Shown in pieces: positions 57,017-64,000 of a stretch of DNA of 64,000 nucleotides. Source of the DNA: Chloranthus sessilifolius (Eukaryota > Streptophyta > Magnoliopsida > Chloranthales > Chloranthaceae); the NCBI GenBank assembly GCA_021018995.1, contig CM037593.1, positions 14,660,088 through 14,724,087 of the forward strand, read 5' to 3'. The position numbers were made by a program, and so were the translations under genes. Position 1 is the stretch's first letter. Each line of letters begins with the position of its first letter. A model generated the notes under the pieces. It had not been told where the DNA came from and did no database searches. It worked only from the letters and a program-made list of their open reading frames with translations.

Positions 57017-57162
57017 GACGGGCTATATTCCCAATAATTTGTATTGTGGTTCCCATAATGGAGCGATATCGCCCTTCTAAACGATCGGTACCAACTGTAT
57101 ATAAGGTCAATATCGATCTTGCAAGCGTGTGATAACGATTGCTTAGATTGTTGATATTGTTT
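57017..57162. repeat. 22-bp phased dyad array upstream of the Ulp1-type gene
   Basis: Units of 14 + 8 bp start at 57061 (gagcgatatcgccc), 57083 (gatcggtaccaact), 57105 (ggtcaatatcgatc), 57127 (gtgtgataacgatt) and 57149 (tgttgatattgttt). Weaker ones lie at 57017 and 57039. Spacers are AT-rich (ttctaaac, gtatataa). Confidence 0.7.
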
Positions 57163-58120
57163 CTTAGCCTGACTATATATTACAACCTCCTTTCATCAGT
57201 GTTTGTTTGTGACTCACTCCTTTCCTTTTTATTGCTAGAATTAACAGTTCATATAAACTGTCGACTGTCTAGACGGTCGTATAACGGGTTATTTCCAAAT
57301 GTTTCCTTAGCAGCATTTGGAAGCGCTACGATGACACTAGCCCGACGCGAAAGGAGTTACTGAGCGCATCAGTCTTCAATGAAATATTTCAAATGTCAAA
57401 GAGTGTGGGTTTCATAGAGATGTTGTCGATGCGATGTTGAGTTTTTGGATTAAAAAAAACTACTTCCGAGTCAAAAATCATGATGCCTATCTTCGGAAGA
57501 TGGACATTGTATTAATATTGGGCCTTATCGTGGTTGGGCCCGAATAATATACCCCCTTGGCTAAACCATCGGAAAAAGAAATCATTCGGTACAAATATTT
57601 TCGTGGAGTGCCTAGATGGAAAATTGTTCGAGTTCATATAAACCTTGAAATGAAGCGAGTAGAAAGTGACGACGACTTTGTAAAGTTTTCTCTTCTATTT
57701 GCGTTCTGTACGTTTCTTTTTTCGGATCTCACCATCACCTGGCGAAAGAGCACGTTGACTTCATCGACGACGTCGAGAACTTCAATCGAACTCCATAGGG
57801 TCTCCACGTATACCATGAATTGCTCGAGTATATAATCAAGGGCATGGTGAGTAGAAAGGCGGCTGACATGGATAAAGCCTTTAAGACGTTTAACATTTAT
57901 GGATGTATTTATGTATTTCAATAGTGGGCTTATGAGATGATGTCAGAAATCGCCCCTGAACGGACACCCTTTAAGAATCATTTCTCACGATTGTTGAAAT
58001 GGGCAGAGAATATGCAATCGAGGATGAGAGACTATACTATTGGAAAGATGTTGAACAACAAGGTATGATGTCCATTTAAATATGTCAAAGTTATGAAACT
58101 TAGGATTGTAACAATTAGAT

Positions 58121-58222
58121 TACTAATATCGATTGAATAAGGGATAACGCACTCTTAAAGAGGCGAAAATGCATTCTTAAGGAGGCAATAACGCTCTCTT
58201 AAGGCCTAAAGATACGATAATG
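58121..58222. repeat. 22-bp array in intron of the Ulp1-type gene
   Basis: Units start at 58121, 58143, 58165, 58187 and 58209 (tactaatatcgatt, gataacgcactctt, gaaaatgcattctt, aataacgctctctt, aagatacgataatg) with spacers such as aaagaggc. Lies between the GT after AACAAG (58062) and a probable AG near 58322. Dyad symmetry is weak here but the 22-bp phase is clear. Confidence 0.6.
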
Positions 58223-58888
58223 CCTCTGATATTATAATTTCGATTTACTGTTCTGACATTTTGGGTTGTCCCTTTTTTTGTAACAACTTTGCTCTCCCCT
58301 TGAACCGATTACCTTTACGTTAGATATACCCTTCGTACGAGAGTATCTGTGGGCTAGAAAGGGCATTGGGACGAAGAGGAAAGAGGTTGATGATGCAGGG
58401 CAAGTCAAGAAAGCTGTGGAACTGGATGTGTGGTTGAAGAAGAAGAGAAATTGCATTCTGGTCGACAACATTGACGAGGAAGAATTTGATACTCAATCGA
58501 CGTAGGAAGAAGAATCGCCCTCGGAAGAGGGCTCCGTCCATTTCGAGCGATCGAGAACAAGGAAGGCCACAAAGAAGAGTGCTAGTGTATCGACCTCCTC
58601 TAATGAATAGTTGTTGAGGAGGATCAACGGTATGGTGCTCGACAACTTGAAACTCACCGAGAGAGTAAGCAATCTGGAGTGAGAGAATGAGTGCCTCGCG
58701 ACACGTTGCAACGCCTTAGATGAGTGGTTCACTTCAAGGGATGTGGAGTTGCAGACGATGAATCACCTCAACAAGTTGATAAGAAAGGACCAAGGGATTC
58801 TAAAAGAACTTCTTCAAACAATTTTGGACGCGATACCTAAGGCACGTGTTGGAACGTAATTTGTATAAGTGAATAACGTAGTTAGGAG

Positions 58889-58932
58889 ATCGATAATGCT
58901 CTTATGACATGTCAATATCAATCGTTTAGAGT
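58889..58932. repeat. Two-unit 22-bp array in a gap of the Ulp1-type gene
   Basis: gatcgataatgctc (58889) and tgtcaatatcaatc (58911), 22 bp apart, spacers ttatgaca and gtttagag, between the coiled-coil exon and the Pro-rich exon. Confidence 0.55.
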
Positions 58933-59243
58933 ATCTGAATATAATCTTTCTTAAAATGTCTCATTCGATGTTTGAGATGCTGCTATCTCTGATGCGCTAT
59001 TGAAGGTGCCTACCACAGCCTTCGATATCCCACCTCCATCGGGGAAATCTTTTGCCGATAAGGGACCACCTCCTTCTACCGCCGATAAGGGACCACCTCC
59101 TTTTGTTATCGATAAGGGGCCAACTGGTGAGGAGCAACCCTCAACCTTCGTCGAGCAACAAGCTCACTTGAGTCTCCGACAAGGGAAACTCACAAAACAC
59201 ATTGCCATGAAACCTAGGACCGGGTATCAACGACTTTGTAGGC

Positions 59244-59301
59244 AGTCGATAATGCCCATTTAAATAATCGATAAATTTGTTTTAATGATCGTTGTATTTG
59301 T
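59244..59301. repeat. Three-unit 22-bp array in intron
   Basis: agtcgataatgccc (59244), aatcgataaatttg (59266) and atcgttgtatttgt (59288), with spacers atttaaat and ttttaatg, just before the acceptor ctttcag at 59311. Confidence 0.6.
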
Positions 59302-59340
59302 AATGCTTTCAGGTAATGGGAGCCTACCTAAGACTGTTGA

Positions 59341-59694
59341 AAGTTATGGATGATATCATTCATTCAGCCCGAAAGAATAAATGCTTCCTTATGGGCCCCA
59401 CGATTTTAACGCACATAGGCTTTGACTAGAAGGATTTCAAGAAATAAGTTATTTTCAAACAAATCTACGATCAAGACTGTGAGATACAAATTGAACGGTG
59501 GTCAACTCATAAGCTCGAAGTTATGGATGAGACCATTCATCCGGCCTGAAAGGATAAATGCTTCCTTATGGGCCCCACGATTTTGACGCACATGGGCTTT
59601 GACTTGAAGGATTTCAAGAAATATGTTATTTTCAAAAAAATCTACGATCAAGATTGTTTGATCGTAGATTTTTTTGAACGGTGGTCAGCCCATA
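59341..59694 (+). repeat. In-frame 177-bp tandem duplication
   Basis: aagttatggatga...agctcg at 59341-59517 recurs from 59518: both read VMDD/ETIH, then KCFLMGPTILTH, then FKK.VIFK.IYDQDC, then ERWS.HKLE. The second copy is cleaner. It also contains aaatctacgatcaa and its complement around 59640-59672. Confidence 0.8.
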
Positions 59695-60387
59695 AGCTCG
59701 AAGCAAACCAAGGTAGAAAGCTGCTGCAAAACTTCTTCTTCAACAGGTTGTGGGATCTGTCGACTCATGAATGTAACACAGTACAGTACACACAACTTAA
59801 ACTACAACTTTATTCCTTTCAAATTATAGAATCTAACATTATTTTCTTCTTCCCAGATATTTATCCAATTCATGGCAATTAGCAAGTACACTAGGCGCTT
59901 GCAATCGTGAAGGTTGTCGAACGGTCGGTAATGGTTGTCGACCTTATTTTTTATAGGGCTTTTAAGTACAAGTATCTGGATCAATTGAAAGCACTGGTAA
60001 GTAACCGTTAAGCTTACGAATTTTTAAGTAGGTCATTGTTTGCGTAGCTTATCCGACATTCATGTATTTTGAAACAGACCTTTTACCTTCCCCAGCTTTT
60101 ATATTTATATGGGAAATCCACTGCACTTAAGGGTAAGTATCATTGGCCATGTATTGATTGTCGGATCAAATCTGTTCCCCTAACAGACCAATGGGTGGGA
60201 CCACAGGGTGTTCCTACTTAAGTATGTGGAGTACTTCATGAACGGGAAGATATTCAACTTCACACAAGATAATATGAGTAGTATCAGGGCAGAAATTGGT
60301 CATGCCCTAGCAGTATACACCGGCGATGGAGGGGAATTAGATGACGAGGACCTTGGAAAAGATGTACCCATAAATCCGTCCTCATAG

Positions 60388-61134
60388 TTTTCACTTTCAT
60401 TTTCGTCTTAACGTAATTTTGAGCATATGTATTTTTTGACATTGTAGATTTGTAAAAAATTTAGCATATGTACCTATGGATCCGTCCTTATAGATTTGTA
60501 AAATTTCTAACTTTCAATTTCGTTTAATGTAATCTTTACTTGTTAATTTGTAACATTTGTAATTGATCGTGATCATAAATATTACATTCCAAAAAGTTAC
60601 CTCTACGTACGAACCAATTTCTAACTATTACGAACCAAATTTTCAACTATTATGAACAAAATTTCTATCCAAACATTTCCTCGTATCGTTCCTTGTACAA
60701 TCTAGCCCACTTATTGTATTATTTCTGGATGCGGTCTATCTCCATCCACCGCGCGTGAATGGCAATCCTATCATCCATCGGTAAATGACTTGTGTTAAAT
60801 CTATACCAAGGTGCCTAATTCCGGAGGTTGATTTTGTATCGGAGGTTGATTCTTCACTCCTAAAATTTAAAAGAGTTATAAAGGCAACATTATAAAAGAA
60901 AATTCTCATATAATAAAAGCGGTACCTAATAGTGGTAGTGGATGAGTCTAACAATTTCCCCCATCCACAGCTTTGGAAGTTTCAGGGCGTAAACAACGCC
61001 TTGCCCCTCTGGAGGTGCAAGCCCACAATTATCGTTTGGGTTTCATTTCAGAACGTGACGCACCTTCACAATGAAAAATACAAACCAATCTTTTTCAGTA
61101 TGCAAATTGCTAAACAAAATCTCATATCTTAATG
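60388..61134. other. Gap between the convergent MULE genes
   Basis: No complete gene. On the minus strand, two stretches look once-coding: GLAPPEGQGVVYALKLPKLW (about 61016-60935) and MDDRIAIHARWMEIDRIQK, stop, YNKWARLYKERYEEMFG (about 60781-60669). They may be the last exons of the transposase gene beyond the array at 61135. The product is not recognised. Confidence 0.4.
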
Positions 61135-61346
61135 AAGCGGTATCACTTTCTTCATAGAGCGGTATCGCTCTCCTATTAGAGCACTACCATTCTCTTAAAG
61201 GATCGTTGTCGCTCTTTTAATGGAGCGGTAGCGATCCTTTAATAGATTGATATCGATCTCTTAATGGAGTGCTATCACTCTTATAAACGTACGACAATGC
61301 TCCATTAGGAGTGCGTCATTGCTCGGATAAGAGAGCGATTGCCAAC
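61135..61346. repeat. Ten-unit 22-bp phased dyad array next to the transposase
   Basis: Units start at 61135, 61157, 61179, 61201, 61223, 61245, 61267, 61289, 61311 and 61333. Each is 14 bp of imperfect dyad (gagcggtatcgctc, gatcgttgtcgctc, gagcggtagcgatc, gattgatatcgatc, gagtgctatcactc) plus 8 bp of AT-rich spacer (tcctatta, tcttaaag, ttttaatg). The phase never slips over 212 bp, although units have diverged strongly. It begins 21 bp beyond the transposase stop. Confidence 0.85.
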
Positions 61347-61367
61347 ATTATGCAGACACATACTATA

Positions 61368-63050
61368 TCAACTCATCGGTCCCACTGCCGTGCAACTTCT
61401 GCTATTGTGACCATACTCAGTACACATGTTACACTGTAGGGCCCTAACTTCACCGTTAGACTGTATCATCCTCTTCCTTTGACGTCCGACTTGTTTTAAG
61501 AAATTATAGGGCGGTCTCAGTTTCATATTTTCTGCCAGTTGGTCAGGTTAGATTTCCCATTGGCTCTTATCGAGGGTTGGAATCCATTGTTCGTCATGTG
61601 TTTGTCTAAAGCAAACGATGAAGAACCACTTCTCACCGATTAATGACTGCAATGGAATATGAACAAGGCAAACTATGAATGTACCAATGACGACAAGTAC
61701 ATGTCTTATGTTCCAAGTCTACATGAAAAATAAAATTCCTAAAATTTACTTAAAATTGATCGCGTCTGTATGGTTGACCTCTCTTTCGACCAGCCCATTA
61801 AAGAACCTTCTTCATGTGCTCATCTTCTTTCGGGCAAAGGAGGGTGCTCAATTTCTCATATCTCTCTCGACATTTTTAAAAATAATCAGTAACTTTCTCT
61901 CGAGTACTTCTAATTAAGTTGATGATTGGTCTCTCTCGAGCTAGCTTTAGTATGTTGTTCAAGCTTTTAGCATTATTCGTAGTGAAGGAATCGTATTGCC
62001 TTCATTTGAAATGTGTGTGTGCCCAATGCTTCAGGTATATTTGTAAAATATACTCTACGACCTGAGAATCAACTTTTGCCTTAATTTTGTTCATAAAATA
62101 ATCAAATCTCTCTACTGAATATGCACATGCAGCACACCATCACAGATCCAACGCACCGTTCTTGGGATATTTGTGTGCCAAATTTTGTGTCATATGTTGT
62201 ATGCACTAGCTATGGTATGCATTAGCGAAGATTCGCTTCATCGCCTTAATTAAACCCTTCGACCTATCCGTGATAATAATAAAATCTTCATTAAACTGAC
62301 CAATCATGAACGTACCTACTCATTCAAGAAACCACATCCACGTATCCTCTTTTTCTACCTTGATGACGGCAAACGCTAACGGTAACATATGACTATTACC
62401 GTTTGTGCCGAGGCTATAAGTAGTATCCCTTTGAAACGGCCCTATAGGTATGTGTCATCTACGAGTAATATGCAACGAAATGTATTGCTGTAGCTTCTGA
62501 TGCACTGACCAAAACTCTAAAAAATCTTTGAAATTTACCATCAAGTGTTAGTTGAGAGAACGTTCGTACATTAGGATCTACCATCTCCTTCATGTAGTTT
62601 TGTAGATCCGCAAATTGCCCTTGCCAACTGCTCATAATATCGTTCAAGGTGAGTTTTTTTCCCTTCCAAGCCTTAGAATATTTTATTTACATGTTATAAG
62701 TTTTTTTAATATCAAATATTATCGACGCAAGTGTGTAGTCAAATTCTTCCATAAGTCTCTCACATATAGTTAGATAGGAAGGAGATTGTTACATTACGGT
62801 GACAATGTGCCCCAATCTTAAGGGCCCCGCATGTGTGAGTAATAGTTAACATCTTGGTTTTGAAAGTGTCGAGCCCAGTCAATTTATACGCATGTATTCG
62901 TCATGAACAATCAGGTTCATAGCATCCGACTATGACTTGATAACTAGCAGTTTTCAATAGCTAAATTTGAAAGTTTTTCTCCACCGCTTCTTCTTTCAAT
63001 ACTCTTTGAAATGTTTGTTTGTCTCTGAAGACCTCTCCAACTTTAAACAT
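61368..63050 (-). pseudogene. MuDR-type MULE transposase, inactivated
   Basis: Cut-and-paste transposase of Mutator-like elements. In order on the minus strand: MuDR DNA-binding domain (MFKVGEVFRDKQTFQRVL from 63050, KLTGLDTFKTKML, THTCG), then AWKGKKLTLNDIM (about 62670), FQRFFRVLVSAS, the MULE catalytic domain with ILLVDDTYL (first Asp), GRFKGILLIAS, LPLAFAVIKVEKEDTWMWFL and ITDRSKGLIKAMKRIFANAYH (by parts, second Asp), HMTQNLAHKYP, and finally a basic stretch RQRKRMIQS with the C-terminal CCHC knuckle CNMCTEYGHNSRSC (about 61410). Many stops and frameshifts. The product is not made. Confidence 0.82.
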
Positions 63051-63100
63051 CTAATTTCGACATTCGATTTCTACATCTTGATCAGAAGAGTCATGATTGG

Positions 63101-64000
63101 TGTCAAAATGTGACTATATTTCGAACCTTAATTCCTACATTTAGCTATCCGATGAAAACATCTGATGGCTGTTGTATAGTTTTAATGATTACAGGTGTTT
63201 CTGACCATTGGATCTTCAAAGAGCATAAAGGAGGATAATTAAAGGTTACACAAGAATAGTGAACCAAGAAGTCAACAGAAGCATCAAAATCCGTGAAAGC
63301 AAGTGATTGGCCTAGCATCCATCAAAAGAAGGAAGATCTTGTCCCTAGGTGTTAATCGATTGAGGACCAATTCTCAATCGATTGACCATAAAGACAGCTT
63401 TTTCCCTCTACTTAAAAGATTCGAATTTAAATTCGAATCTGGGAAATCTAGACTCGATCGATTGAGAAAGGATTCTCAATCGATTGAGACTATTAGGGCA
63501 GTTGTCTCACCGACTCATATAAAAAGAAAGCCACGGCTTTATTTTAGGAGTTCTGGCTTGGGAGGTCTCTCTCCTTCTTAGGCTTCCTCTTTTTCTTTAG
63601 GTTTTTCTTTTTTTGGTAGATTGTATTTAGGTTTTTATAGTTCTTTTCCTCACATTTTTTGGAGCTTAGTTTGTACCTAGGAACCAAAGCATTGTAAAGA
63701 GATTTTTGGATAAATAAAAAGTGCATGTTTAAGAGAATGGCTTCGAGCTTATAACGAGATTGCACACCGAGGATGAGCGGTTAAAACCACTTGTTCAAGG
63801 AGGCTACGATCCCCAGATAAGTAATGCTTTTATTATTAACTCCCCAATTTCTTAGCTTCATCATGGAATCGTTCTGCTAAAAAGTGCGTTTAATTGAATA
63901 TCTTTTGAATGCTCAACTATGGTCGTTGACCTAGGTTATCAACGACCATAAACGGGTCATTCCATCTAGATCTGTACCTGCAAGCCGATCTAGGCTGCAA
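63101..64000 (+). mobile_element. LTR related to the gypsy family, cut by the window end
   Basis: Begins TGTCAAAATGTGACTATATTTC, then tcctacatttagctatccga as in the LTRs at 12145 and 16483. Two pairs of CTCAATCGATTGAG-type dyads start at 63351/63373 and 63453/63475 (22 bp each) and precede a TATA-like tcatataaaaag (about 63516). Later parts (tcatggaatcgttNtgctaaaa, ggtcgttgacctagg) match the 16.5-kb LTR. Solo or complete cannot be told. Confidence 0.75.

Larger units (their letters stand above)
57557..60387 (+). pseudogene. DUF1985 + Ulp1-like (C48) cysteine protease gene, multi-exon, inactivated
   Basis: Ulp1-type proteases cleave SUMO from proteins; those in plant transposons are of unknown use. 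An N-terminal DUF1985-like region (YFRGVPRWK, DDDFVKFSLLFAF, VDFIDDVENFNRTP, FNIYG, WAYEMM; to 58062) is followed by a basic region (about 58323-58614), a coiled coil (58618-58860), a Pro-rich stretch with PPPSTADKGPPP (59006-59221), a duplicated segment (59341-59690) and the protease. The protease shows IYPIHGN, QVH (catalytic His), VVDL (Asp), then WDHRVFLLKYVEYFMNGKIF by parts, where the expected Cys-Gly is His-Arg. Introns have GT/AG borders, for example ctttcag|gtaatg (59312) and cttcccag (59857). Several stops. Confidence 0.75.
56683..63100. mobile_element. Mutator-like element with DUF1985/Ulp1-type gene, decayed
   Basis: Holds a plus-strand DUF1985 + C48 protease gene (57557-60387) and a minus-strand MuDR transposase (61368-63050) facing it. 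Mutator-like elements that carry Ulp1-type proteases are known in plants; that the two genes belong to one element is an inference from proximity. The left end may be gggaaatttctagaatcgac (56690). The right end is lost or cut at about 63101, where an LTR begins. Both genes are dead. Confidence 0.65.

Overview
The window is plant nuclear DNA, AT-rich and intron-bearing, from a flowering plant I cannot place further. Host coding content belongs to one family, CHX-type cation/H+ antiporters (CPA2 superfamily). Three tandem copies lie on the minus strand, each with the same three-exon plan: a short N-terminal exon 1, exon 2 carrying most of the membrane exchanger domain, and exon 3 carrying the last membrane helix plus the cytosolic C-terminal regulatory region. 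Copy 1 enters at the left edge (exon 1 at 1759-1977, exon 2 running off the window). Copy 2 (7182-36593) is a wrecked pseudogene. Copy 3 (43522-53144) is the only one readable from end to end.

Most of the rest is nested mobile DNA. Exon 2 of copy 2 is split by two solo LTRs in opposite orientations, each with a perfect 5-bp target duplication. Its intron 1 has grown to about 22 kb. It holds a decayed Ty1/copia element (about 14460-31695) that is split by a 12-kb Athila/Tat-like Ty3/gypsy element (16483-28541, duplication GTGAG). It also holds a Mutator-type foldback MITE, a second foldback element with an internal repeat array, and a three-LTR TRIM. CACTA, hAT-like and SINE insertions are scattered elsewhere. 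Upstream of copy 3, exon 1 and its flank are repeated four times at about 1.6-kb spacing, and only the most distal exon is intact.

From about 56.7 to 63.1 kb lies a decayed Mutator-like element with two convergent genes: a plus-strand DUF1985 + Ulp1-type (C48) protease gene with introns, and a minus-strand MuDR transposase. The window ends inside another LTR related to the gypsy element.

The most unusual pattern is a short architecture shared by elements of different classes: an approximately 14-bp dyad plus an approximately 8-bp AT-rich spacer, repeated at exactly 22 bp. It appears as 10 phased units beside the MULE transposase, in introns and the upstream region of the Ulp1-type gene, as 7 + 3 units inside the 33-kb foldback, and as pairs in the gypsy leader and in related LTRs just upstream of TATA-like boxes. 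I know of no described system that matches it. All intron, promoter and age statements are read from sequence only.
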